Assembly: GCA_017881285.1 (NCBI GenBank)
Contig: JADGRD010000179.1
Location: 1-7,178, forward strand
DNA from: Pseudomonadota bacterium
GTDB taxonomy: Bacteria; Myxococcota_A; Polyangia; Fen-1088
DNA: 7,178 nucleotides
Direction: 5' to 3'
Within the stretch, counting starts at the first letter, position 1. Each line of letters starts with the position of its first letter. The translations under genes and the position numbers were made by a program. Of this stretch, positions 1 through 6,971 are shown piece by piece. The notes beneath the pieces were generated by a model. The model did not search any database. It was given only the letters and a program-made list of their open reading frames with translations, and was not told the origin of the DNA.

Positions 1-1142
1 GCCGCGGTCGACAGCGCGCCAGGGATGTTCCTCGACCGCGACATCGCCTTCAGATCGTCGTTGTGCAGGAAACTGAGCAGGCGGAGCGACGTCCCCAGCG
101 GGCACTTGGGATTGCTCACCAGGGCCAGCTTGACCGAGTAGTCCTTGACGTGTACCCGGCTGTTGGCGATGTAGCGGATGACATCGTCGCACACCGCCCG
201 GTTCGAAGCCGCGGCGATGATCTCCATGTCGGTGATGGAGGGAGAGCGGACGACGGACATGGCGACCACCCGGTTGGTGTCCCGAATCAAGACCTGCCGG
301 CAGTACTGGTTGCCAACCGTGGCGAGACGGATCTTCTCGAAGATCTTCAGCTCATCGAACTTGATGAAGGCCGAACCGCCCCTGTCCCGCTTGCCATCCG
401 TCTCCTCGCCGCCCAGGTCCTCATCGAGCCCTTCCTCGCCCCCATCCTCCGCGAGCGCGCCTATCTCCGGCGGGGTCGCGGCGTCGGTAGGGACCGTCGC
501 GGCGGCGAAGACTTCGTCCGGAATCGACGGCACCACGGCGTTCGGATCCGCGAGCAGCGCGGCGGCGAGCTCAGCGAAGCCCGGGATGCCTTCCGGCCGC
601 ACGTTGTTGCGCGCGCACAGCTCCAGCGCCCGGCTGACCGAAGACATGCGCGCGCGCTTGTTGAAGTAGAGCGCCTCGACCAGGGCCGGACAACGCAGCA
701 GGCGCACCTCGTTCTGGAAGATCATCTCGAGCCCGTCCTCCTCGAGGCGCCGCGCGAGATGGATGAAGGTCTCGTCGGCGGTGGCGCGGTTCAAGAGGAT
801 CTTCTCGATGGCGGTCCGGTGCGTCATCGGCAGGCGCTCGGCGAAGAAGTGCAGGACCGACGCGGGCAAGGGCTCGCCGAGCGGGCCGAGCATGATCTTG
901 TCGGGCAGATGCGCGGGGGCAGCCTCGGCCGCGAGCCTGACCGCGGCATCGTTGTCGAACGAAAGCTGATAGACCGCGATCATCAGCTCCGCTGGACGCA
1001 GCGGCGCCATGCCGCGCGCGGCCATATGTTTCGCGGGCGCGGCGGAGGCGGCCAGCGAGGCAACCGCGGCGGGCAAGTCCGCGCCCGCCAGGGGTTCCAG
1101 CCTCAAGGGTTCAACGGCATGGTTGGTCGTATCGCTGCCCAT
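1..1142 (-). CDS. Unnamed helical-repeat protein, C-terminus beyond window
   Basis: An uninterrupted frame of 380 codons starts at the ATG complementary to 1140-1142 and leaves the left edge without a stop, so the C-terminus is missing. I do not recognise a named family. Residues about 50-200 are predicted mostly helical (AELMIAVYQL, ALVEALYF, RALELCARNN). An acidic, Gly-rich linker follows at about 218-256 (AEDGGEEGLDEDLGGEE), then a second helical block at about 258-380 (VKLALVSNPKCPLG, LRLLSFLHNDDLKAMSRSRN). The two blocks resemble each other around their ends, as in an alpha-solenoid or HEAT-like repeat. No signal peptide or membrane helix is visible, so it is probably cytoplasmic. The start is well supported: AGGAG at 1153-1149 overlaps the coaX stop codon and lies 6 bases before the ATG, which suggests translational coupling to coaX. 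I remember similar 'NPK-P---L--L--L---DL--+--+-+NIP' stretches in unannotated myxobacterial and related proteins, but that is memory, not a search. The coding frame is sound; the function is unknown. Confidence 0.85.
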   Translation of the reverse strand, partial: MGSDTTNHAVEPLRLEPLAGADLPAAVASLAASAAPAKHMAARGMAPLRPAELMIAVYQLSFDNDAAVRLAAEAAPAHLPDKIMLGPLGEPLPASVLHFFAERLPMTHRTAIEKILLNRATADETFIHLARRLEEDGLEMIFQNEVRLLRCPALVEALYFNKRARMSSVSRALELCARNNVRPEGIPGFAELAAALLADPNAVVPSIPDEVFAAATVPTDAATPPEIGALAEDGGEEGLDEDLGGEETDGKRDRGGSAFIKFDELKIFEKIRLATVGNQYCRQVLIRDTNRVVAMSVVRSPSITDMEIIAAASNRAVCDDVIRYIANSRVHVKDYSVKLALVSNPKCPLGTSLRLLSFLHNDDLKAMSRSRNIPGALSTA

Positions 1143-1148
1143 GCCTCG

Positions 1149-1153
1149 CTCCT
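1149..1153 (-). promoter_or_regulatory. Ribosome binding site overlapping the coaX stop
   Basis: Read on the minus strand, the sequence is TAGGAGCGAGGCATG. The TAG is the coaX stop, AGGAG begins at its second base, and six bases separate it from the ATG of the next gene. The site fixes the start of the downstream gene. It also implies that ribosomes finishing coaX cover or expose this site, which is typical of translational coupling. Confidence 0.7.
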
Positions 1154-1919
1154 AGGCGCGGTTCCGCTCGTGCAGGATTCTGAGCCCCCGCAGGGTCAAG
1201 AGCTCGTCGTACTCGTCGATGGTCGCCGCCTCGCGCGCCACCAGCGCCCCCAGTCCGCCGGTGGCCACGACCCGCGGAGCGTAGGCAACCTCGGCGCGGA
1301 TGCGGTTGACCAGCGAGTCGATCATGCCGGCATAGCCGAAGACCAGCCCCGACTGGATGCTGGCCACGGTGTTGGTGCCCACCACGGCCTTGGGCCGCGC
1401 GATCTCGACCCGGGGCAGCTTCGCGGTGGATCGGTAGAGCGCGTCCGCGGAGATGAGCAACCCCGGGGTGATGATCCCGCCGGCGTACTCGCCGCGCGCG
1501 GTGACCACGTCGAGCGTGGTAGCGGTGCCGAAATCCACCACGATGGCGCCCTGGGAAAACTGCGCGTAGGCCGCGACCGCGTTGACGATGCGGTCGGCGC
1601 CCAGGTCGCGCGGGTTCTCGTAGAGCACGGGCATGCCGGTCTTCATGCCCGGCCCTACCACCAGCGGCGTCAGCTTGAAATACCGGGCGAACAAGCGCTC
1701 CATGGGCAAGGTCGCCGGCGGCACCACCGACGAGATGATGGCCGCGTCGACCTGGGGCATGTCCAGGCCCGCGAGCTCGAAGAGACCGCGTAGGGCCGCC
1801 GCGATCTCGTCGGCCGTGCGCTCGCTGCGGGTTTCCATGCGCCAGTCGCAACGCAGCTTCTCGCCCTCGAAAAGCCCAAAGGCCGTATGCGTGTTGCCGA
1901 TGTCGACCACGAGAAGCAT
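1152..1919 (-). CDS. coaX: Type III pantothenate kinase
   Basis: CoaX phosphorylates pantothenate with ATP to 4'-phosphopantothenate, the first committed step of coenzyme A synthesis in the cytoplasm. Type III enzymes belong to the ASKHA (acetate and sugar kinase/Hsp70/actin) fold and, unlike type I CoaA, are known to need a monovalent cation and to escape feedback inhibition by CoA. The 255-residue length is normal for the family. Visible motifs are the phosphate-binding DIGNTHT (6-12), ENPRDLGADRIVNA (101-114) with the catalytic-type Asp at 109, DFGTATTLD (129-137), GGIITPG (147-153), the GTNT...SIQSGL segment (181-192) and GGLG (221-224). I chose the ATG at 1919, which starts MLLVVDIGN as in the family. 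An in-frame upstream start at 2021 would add 34 Arg/Pro-rich residues unlike CoaX. The ribosome site is weak (AGG five bases upstream). The neighbour birA, common beside coaX elsewhere, is not seen here. Identification is firm. Confidence 0.97.
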   Translation of the reverse strand: MLLVVDIGNTHTAFGLFEGEKLRCDWRMETRSERTADEIAAALRGLFELAGLDMPQVDAAIISSVVPPATLPMERLFARYFKLTPLVVGPGMKTGMPVLYENPRDLGADRIVNAVAAYAQFSQGAIVVDFGTATTLDVVTARGEYAGGIITPGLLISADALYRSTAKLPRVEIARPKAVVGTNTVASIQSGLVFGYAGMIDSLVNRIRAEVAYAPRVVATGGLGALVAREAATIDEYDELLTLRGLRILHERNRA

Positions 1920-2011
1920 GGCGCCTGACCATAGTACAGGATTCGCCGGGTGGCTTGCGGCGAGAGTGGCTTTCCGCCGGCGCGGGCGCCGTGGTATGGG
2001 AAGGGGGCGAG
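1920..2011. promoter_or_regulatory. Divergent spacer between coaX and the signalling genes
   Basis: These 92 bases separate two divergently read starts, so promoters for both directions should lie here or extend into the flanking coding ends. The only AT-leaning spot is 1931-1936 (TACTAT on the minus strand), a 4 of 6 match to a sigma-70 -10 element. It has no convincing -35 partner and would give a coaX leader of only a few bases. For the plus strand I see no credible -35/-10 pair. A purine-rich AAGGGGG at 2001-2007 is a plausible ribosome site for the ATG at 2012. No operator-like inverted repeat stood out. Confidence 0.45.
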
Positions 2012-3643
2012 ATGGGCGCAAACCGCGAGCGGCATTGTGGAACCACGGGTGGCGGCGAGCCGGCCATCCCGGCGCCCCCTCTGCGCTGGCGCCCGCGCTT
2101 CCCGGCGGGCATGGCCATCGTGTTCGCGGTCTCCCTGGTGCTCTTCGCGGGCTTCTGGCTGCTCGACACCGCCTACTTCGGCCGGCGCACGGCGGCGGCG
2201 GAATCCCTCAGCGCATGGCGGCTGCTGGTGGAGCTCGACGCCGAGACCCTGCAGAACGCCCTCGGCAGCCTGGCCCAGGTCGTCGTCGCCGTGCTCGCCA
2301 TCGCCATCACCGTGGTGTCTATTGTCGTCCAGCTCGCTGCAACCCGGTATACCCCGCGCATCGCCGAGATGTTTTTCCGCGACAAGAAGAACCTGGCCAT
2401 CATGGGGTTCTTCGTCGTCTCGTGCATCAACGCCGTCTGGGTCAGCATCGTGGTCACCAGCGGCTTCGTGCCGCGCGCGACCGTGGCCATGACCACCGTC
2501 GTAGTGACCGCCAGCCTGCTGCTCCTCATCCCGTATTTCGCCTATGTCTTCGCCTTTCTCGATCCCGAAAAGGTCATCGCCCGCATCGGCCATCAGGTAC
2601 TCGATGCGGTCCTGTCGCGCGGCACCTGGAAACGTGTTCGCGCCGACCTGGATCTGCGGCAGGCGAGTTGCGTCGCGGGTCTCGAACACCTCTCCGACAT
2701 CGCCATCAACACCGTCGCCCAGAAGGACAAGATCATCGCCTCCGGCGCGGTGACGGCATTGCGCGAATTCGCGGTGAAGTACCTCAAGGCCAAGAGCGCC
2801 CTGCGGCCAGAGTGGTTCGGGCTCGGCCCCCGCATCCACGGCAACCCGGACTTCATCGCGCTGGCCCCGGACTCGCTGCGCGCGCTCGAGCACAAGCAGA
2901 TTTGGGTCGAGTGGAAGGTTTTGCGCCACTTCCGCAGCGTTTTCTCGGAAGCCCTGGATCACCTGCCCGAGCTCGGCCACGTGGTCGCCATCGAGACCCG
3001 CTACGTCGCCGAGGAGGCCCTCCGGCACGACGACCGCGAGGTGCTCGCGCTGGCCATCCGCTACTTCAACACCTACCTGCGCAGCGCCATCAACCACGAG
3101 GACGTGCGCACCTGCTACAACATCTTCCACCAGTACCGCCTGCTGGCCGAGCACATGATGCGCAAGGGCCATGGGGATCTGGTGCTCGAGATCGGGCGCT
3201 GCGTAGCCTACTACGGCCAGCTCGCGCACCGGACCCGCCTGGGCTTCATCACCGAAACCGCCGCCCACGACCTAGGCGTGCTGTGCGAGCGTGCCTTCGA
3301 GCACGCGTCGCCCTGCCATGACACGCTGCTGGGCATCTTCCTGGAGGTGGACAAGGAGCCGGAAACCCGCTCCGAGGAACAGACCCTGCGCGGGGTGCGC
3401 AAGGCCCAGGTCAAGCTGGCCACTTTCTATCTCGCCAAAGGCGCCGGCCCCCATGCGGAGCGCATCTGCGCGGACATGCGCGGCGAGAAGCCCGACCGAC
3501 TGGCCTCTATCCGTTCGGAGCTCCTCGCCGTCACCGAGCGCGAATTCTGGGAGGTCACGGATCGCGGCGTCAACTTCGACTACCTGGACGAGGCCCGCAA
3601 GGAAAAGCTCGACGAGTTCTTCGCCCGCGTCGCTTTGAGGTAG
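2012..3643 (+). CDS. DUF2254-like integral membrane protein
   Basis: This is a 543-residue predicted inner-membrane protein. Four hydrophobic helices lie at about residues 34-56, 85-109, 128-152 and 156-183, followed by about 360 residues that are cytoplasmic-looking, charged and helical. The segment QLAATRYTPRIAEMFFRD after helix 2 matches the pattern I know from DUF2254 membrane proteins (QLAS-Q-SPR-L--F--D). The stretch LSDIAINTVAQKDKI (about 227-241) sits where that family usually has a LSP-INDP-TA motif, here diverged. The tail (about 330-540) has amphipathic helices resembling TPR or solenoid repeats, and this is not a confident domain call. I chose ATG 2012 because AAGGGGG precedes it by 4 bases. 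The in-frame alternative is a TTG at 1955 without a clear ribosome site, which would add 19 residues. The molecular function of DUF2254 is not established to my knowledge. It is the first of three tightly spaced genes and may be a membrane sensor or transporter-like partner for them (inference). Confidence 0.85.
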   Translation: MGANRERHCGTTGGGEPAIPAPPLRWRPRFPAGMAIVFAVSLVLFAGFWLLDTAYFGRRTAAAESLSAWRLLVELDAETLQNALGSLAQVVVAVLAIAITVVSIVVQLAATRYTPRIAEMFFRDKKNLAIMGFFVVSCINAVWVSIVVTSGFVPRATVAMTTVVVTASLLLLIPYFAYVFAFLDPEKVIARIGHQVLDAVLSRGTWKRVRADLDLRQASCVAGLEHLSDIAINTVAQKDKIIASGAVTALREFAVKYLKAKSALRPEWFGLGPRIHGNPDFIALAPDSLRALEHKQIWVEWKVLRHFRSVFSEALDHLPELGHVVAIETRYVAEEALRHDDREVLALAIRYFNTYLRSAINHEDVRTCYNIFHQYRLLAEHMMRKGHGDLVLEIGRCVAYYGQLAHRTRLGFITETAAHDLGVLCERAFEHASPCHDTLLGIFLEVDKEPETRSEEQTLRGVRKAQVKLATFYLAKGAGPHAERICADMRGEKPDRLASIRSELLAVTEREFWEVTDRGVNFDYLDEARKEKLDEFFARVALR

Positions 3644-3667
3644 ACTTGTGGAGGGCGGCAGCGATTC

Positions 3668-5299
3668 ATGAGCACGACCACGAGAGACGCCATCCCTGAG
3701 GCGATCAACGACGAGCCCGTTTCCGCGACTCACCGGCTGGAGTACACCTTCAACCCGGACAGCCCGCGCATCCTGGTGGTCGACGACGAGCGTGTGATCC
3801 GCGAGATCCTCTCGGACTTCCTCGGCCTCGAAGGCTACGTGGTGCGCACGGTCGAGGACGGTGTGCAAGCCCTCGAGGAGCTGCAGAAGCGCAGCTACAA
3901 CCTCGTTATCTCCGACCTCAAGATGCCGAAGATGAGCGGGCTCGACCTCATCGAGAAGATCACCGAGCTCGGCATCCCGGTGCTCACGGTGATCATGACC
4001 GGCTTCGGCACCGTGGAGACCGCCATCGAGGCGATGAAGCACGGCGCCTACGACTACATCTTGAAGCCCTTCAAGGTCGAGGAGGTCATCCACATCGTCA
4101 AGCGCGGGCTCGACCGCCAGCGCCTGCAGCACGAGAACCTCCGCCTCAAAGACGCGTTGTCCATCTACAAGATCAGCGAGGCCATCGCGACCTCGCTCTC
4201 GGTCGAGAAGGTGCTCGACCTGGTGCTCGACGCCGTGCTGGACGCGGTGGACGCCGACATCGTGAATCTCCTCCTGGAACGCCCCGGCGACGCCCACGCA
4301 CCGGGTGACCGGCCGGGCACCTTCGTCGAGCACGCACGCAAGGTCTCCCCCCGCCTCGACAGCACCGAGACCGCGCCGCCCCTCAATCTCGGCGAGGTCC
4401 TGCCGCTTCTGCAGGAGGACAAGCCCTTGCTCGCCCACAGCGCGCGCGCCTACCGGTTCTTGTCCGGCCAGCCCGAAAAGCGCCTGGTCAGCTTCTGTTC
4501 CATCCCGCTCAAGCTCAAGGGCCGCATCATCGGCATGCTCAACGCCTACAGTTACACCAAGGGCGCCAAGTTCAGCGAAGGCCAGCGCAAGATGCTCTAC
4601 GTACTGGGCAGCCGCGCCGCGGTTTCCATCGAGAACGCGCGCCTGTACGAAAGCCTGGTCGACACCAACGAAGATCTCATTCACGCCAACGTCTCGCTGG
4701 AGGAGAATTTCAGGCAAACCATCATCGGCTTCGCCCACGCCCTCGAGGAGTCCGACCGCTACACCCGCGGCCATTCCGAGCGCGTCGCCACCTACGCGCG
4801 CCTCATCGCCGTGGGCATGCGCCTGCCCAGCGAGGAAATCGAAACCGTGGTCAAGTCTGGGTTGCTGCACGACGTGGGCAAGATCGGCATCCGCAACGAC
4901 CGCCTGAACAAGCCCGGCAAGCTGACCCCGGAGGAGCTGGCCATGTTCCGCTCGCATCCGGCCAAGGGCAAACGCATCCTCGAGCCCATCCCCTTCATGC
5001 GCGACATCGTGCCCGGCTGCTACTGCCACCACGAGGCCTGGGACGGCTCCGGCTACCCGCAGGGCCTGTCCTCCGACAAGATCCCCACCATCGGCCGCAT
5101 CGTCGCCGTCGCCGACGCCTACGATGCCATGACCACCGACCGCGCCTACCGCAAGGCCCTGCCCCACGTCATCGCCTGCGGCGAGATGGAGCGCTGTAGC
5201 GGCACGCAGTTCGATCCCGAGATCGTGCGCGTCTTCCTCGCCCACATCGAGGACTTCCGCAAGGCCGAGGCCCTGGCCGGCCGTACGATCCCTCGCTGA
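3668..5299 (+). CDS. REC-GAF-HD-GYP response regulator, predicted cyclic di-GMP phosphodiesterase
   Basis: Three domains are visible in 543 residues. The receiver domain (about 33-150) has the acidic pair D39-D40, phospho-acceptor D83 in ISDLKMP, T111 in MTG and K133 in LKPF, all canonical. A GAF-like sensor domain (about 165-327) follows a short helical linker; its ligand is unknown. The HD-GYP domain (about 345-530) has GHSERV (368-373), HDVGKIGI (401-408), LNKPGKLTPEE (413-423), the H430-P pair, HHEAWDGSGYPQGL (454-467) and VADAYDAMTTDRAYRKAL (481-498). These are the metal-binding and signature residues of active HD-GYP enzymes, which break cyclic di-GMP to pGpG or GMP. The protein should be soluble. 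No histidine kinase lies nearby, so the phosphate donor is elsewhere. The start is the only in-frame candidate; a GGAGGG at 3650-3655 lies unusually far upstream (12 bases). The upstream stop is 24 bases away, which favours co-transcription. Domain assignment is firm; activity is inferred from intact residues. Confidence 0.95.
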   Translation: MSTTTRDAIPEAINDEPVSATHRLEYTFNPDSPRILVVDDERVIREILSDFLGLEGYVVRTVEDGVQALEELQKRSYNLVISDLKMPKMSGLDLIEKITELGIPVLTVIMTGFGTVETAIEAMKHGAYDYILKPFKVEEVIHIVKRGLDRQRLQHENLRLKDALSIYKISEAIATSLSVEKVLDLVLDAVLDAVDADIVNLLLERPGDAHAPGDRPGTFVEHARKVSPRLDSTETAPPLNLGEVLPLLQEDKPLLAHSARAYRFLSGQPEKRLVSFCSIPLKLKGRIIGMLNAYSYTKGAKFSEGQRKMLYVLGSRAAVSIENARLYESLVDTNEDLIHANVSLEENFRQTIIGFAHALEESDRYTRGHSERVATYARLIAVGMRLPSEEIETVVKSGLLHDVGKIGIRNDRLNKPGKLTPEELAMFRSHPAKGKRILEPIPFMRDIVPGCYCHHEAWDGSGYPQGLSSDKIPTIGRIVAVADAYDAMTTDRAYRKALPHVIACGEMERCSGTQFDPEIVRVFLAHIEDFRKAEALAGRTIPR

Positions 5300-5326
5300 G
5301 CGTTCTCCCGTGCAAGTGACGCCGTC

Positions 5327-6934
5327 ATGATTGGCGAAGTCCTCGGCGGGTACAAAGTCCTCTCCAAGCTCGGCGAGGGCGCCACGGGGGAGACGTATCT
5401 GGCCGCACACCAAGAGACCGGTCAGAACGCCGCGGCCAAGGTTCTCTTTCCAGCGATGTCGGCCGACCGCGCGATCCTCGATCGCTTCTTCGCCGAGGTG
5501 AGGGCGTCGAGCCAAGTCAACCATGTGGGCATCGCCGACCTTTTCGACTGCGGTGTGCATGGCGGCGGGCGCGCCTTTCTGGTCATGGATCTCCTGGAGG
5601 GCAAGACCCTAACCGACGCGCTCATCGAGCTCGGCTCGGTCAGCGACATCGAGAGCTTCGCCGATATCGGCTGGCAACTGGCCACCATGCTTGCCGCCAC
5701 GCATGCCAGCAAGATCGTCCACGGCGCCCTCAAGCCCGACGCGATCTTCCTGACCTTTCCCCGGGCCCAGGCGCCGCGGCCACTCGTCAAGCTGGTCGAC
5801 TTCGGGATGGCCAAGTTCTCGCTCAGCGTTCGCCACAGCCAGACCGGGAGTCTGCTCGGGGCGCCGCTCTACATGTCGCCGGAGATCGGGCGCGGCCTCG
5901 GCAACATCGACCACCGCGCCGACGTCTACTCCCTCGGCTGCATTCTCTTCGAGATGGCGTGCGGCCGGCCGCCCTTCGTACGCGAGGGCAAGGGCGAATT
6001 GATCATCGCGCACGCCACCGAGACCGCGCCGTCGGTGTCCTCGCTCGAGCCGGCTATTCCACAGGCCATCGACACGCTCATCGGGCGCATGCTGACCAAG
6101 AATCCCGCCACGCGGCCCCAGGGCATGGGCGAGGTTGCCGCCGTTCTCGAGAAGTTCTTCAAGTGCCCGGTGCCAGGCGCCAGCCAGGATGCGCCCGCCA
6201 CCCAGCCGAAACTGCTTGCTGCTCTTGCGACCCCTGCCCCGCCTGTCCAGCCGCTGCCCGCCCCGGCAACCTCCATTCCGCCGGCCGCCGCTCTCTCCCC
6301 GGAACCCGCTCCGAAGACTATGATCGCGCCCCGCCGGCAAGATCCGACCGCCCTGCTCCCACCCAGCGCGCAAGCTGCTCTTTTTCCCGAGTCCGACCTG
6401 GCGGGCAAACCATCCGCGCCGCAAGCATGGGTCGCCCGCGTTCACCAGCGCACGGCCATCCTCGAGCCGCCTTCGGCGTCCAAGCCACACGCTGGTCCGT
6501 CCTCGCGCCGGCCCATTGTGGCGCCGGCCGCGCCCACGACCGGGTCGCAGCGTCGACGGCACTCCAACGTTCCCAGGTCCGAGCTCGCAAGGCCCAAGCC
6601 GGCCTCCTCCATCAGCCTGCCCATCGTCATCGCCAGCGCCTTCATCGTGCTTGCCGTGGGCGCAGGCATCCTTTTATTTCGCGGCAGGAAGCCCGCGCCA
6701 GCCGGCACGACCAGGACGCCCATCGCCTTGCCAAGAAAAGCTCCGGTCCTCGACGAAGCCTCTCCCCTGCCGTCGCTGGCCCAGCCCTCCACCACCTACC
6801 CGTCACCGGCAGCCACGCGTCCGGCCACACCGCCTGGGCTATCGGATGACAGCAGAGCCCGACCTGCTTCCCCGAAGGCAGCCTCGGCTGGCAAGCCAAA
6901 GCACGGCAAGAATGGCCCGGCCCCGCGCTGGTAG
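5327..6934 (+). CDS. Membrane-anchored Ser/Thr kinase-fold protein, probable pseudokinase
   Basis: The first 280 of 535 residues form a eukaryotic-type (Hanks) kinase fold. It has a glycine loop GEGATGETY (16-24), the ATP lysine K38 (AAAKVL), a helix-C Glu (E57), DFG (158-160), an APE-equivalent SPE (184-186), DVYSLG (199-204) and the late Arg R263. The catalytic loop reads HGALKPDAIFL (132-142) in place of HRDLKPxNIFL. The proton-accepting Asp is A134 and the metal-binding Asn is A139, so phosphotransfer is expected to be lost or very weak. A Pro/Ala-rich linker (about 281-428) leads to one membrane helix (about 429-451, SISLPIVIASAFIVLAVGAG). About 84 Pro/Ser/Ala-rich residues, presumably periplasmic, end the protein; no PASTA or other sensor repeat is seen there. 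The start is the only in-frame ATG at the kinase edge, and no clear ribosome site precedes it. It follows the HD-GYP gene by 27 bases, so it is probably its operon partner. An active kinase with an atypical loop is the alternative. Confidence 0.93.
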   Translation: MIGEVLGGYKVLSKLGEGATGETYLAAHQETGQNAAAKVLFPAMSADRAILDRFFAEVRASSQVNHVGIADLFDCGVHGGGRAFLVMDLLEGKTLTDALIELGSVSDIESFADIGWQLATMLAATHASKIVHGALKPDAIFLTFPRAQAPRPLVKLVDFGMAKFSLSVRHSQTGSLLGAPLYMSPEIGRGLGNIDHRADVYSLGCILFEMACGRPPFVREGKGELIIAHATETAPSVSSLEPAIPQAIDTLIGRMLTKNPATRPQGMGEVAAVLEKFFKCPVPGASQDAPATQPKLLAALATPAPPVQPLPAPATSIPPAAALSPEPAPKTMIAPRRQDPTALLPPSAQAALFPESDLAGKPSAPQAWVARVHQRTAILEPPSASKPHAGPSSRRPIVAPAAPTTGSQRRRHSNVPRSELARPKPASSISLPIVIASAFIVLAVGAGILLFRGRKPAPAGTTRTPIALPRKAPVLDEASPLPSLAQPSTTYPSPAATRPATPPGLSDDSRARPASPKAASAGKPKHGKNGPAPRW

Positions 6935-6971
6935 CGGCCATCGGCCCATCGCCGTTCTCCCCCCATAAAAC

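Noticed and set aside
63..1793. A 576-codon plus-strand open frame
   Set aside because: It spans the antisense of both the unnamed repeat protein and coaX. CoaX is unmistakable on the other strand, and this product is Arg/Gly/Asp-rich without motifs.
1931..1936. A sigma-70 promoter for coaX with -10 TACTAT
   Set aside because: Only 4 of 6 bases match, no -35 element is found at the right distance, and the implied leader would be only a few bases long. It is too weak to list as a promoter.
1955..2011. TTG start at 1955 for the DUF2254-like gene
   Set aside because: TTG is a rare start and no good ribosome site precedes it. ATG 2012 has a purine-rich AAGGGGG just upstream and leaves the first membrane helix intact.
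1920..2021. Longer N-terminus for CoaX from an upstream in-frame start at 2021
   Set aside because: The extra 34 residues are Arg/Pro-rich and unlike the family, which begins directly at the DIGNT phosphate loop. The extension would also overlap the start of the divergent gene.
3272..5560. A 762-codon open frame on the minus strand opposite the HD-GYP gene and its flanks
   Set aside because: It lies antisense to genes with clear catalytic motifs. Its product is a low-complexity Gly/Ala/Val/Asp/His-rich string with no domain pattern, as expected from the complementary strand of GC-rich codons.
5327..6170. Calling the kinase-fold protein an active Ser/Thr protein kinase
   Set aside because: The catalytic-loop Asp and Asn are both Ala (residues 134 and 139). 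The fold is clear, but the default activity annotation would be misleading.
6180..6600. Pro/Ala-rich stretch as a DNA repeat or recombination hotspot
   Set aside because: The codons vary and no direct DNA repeat unit is visible. It is a low-complexity protein linker between the kinase fold and the membrane helix.
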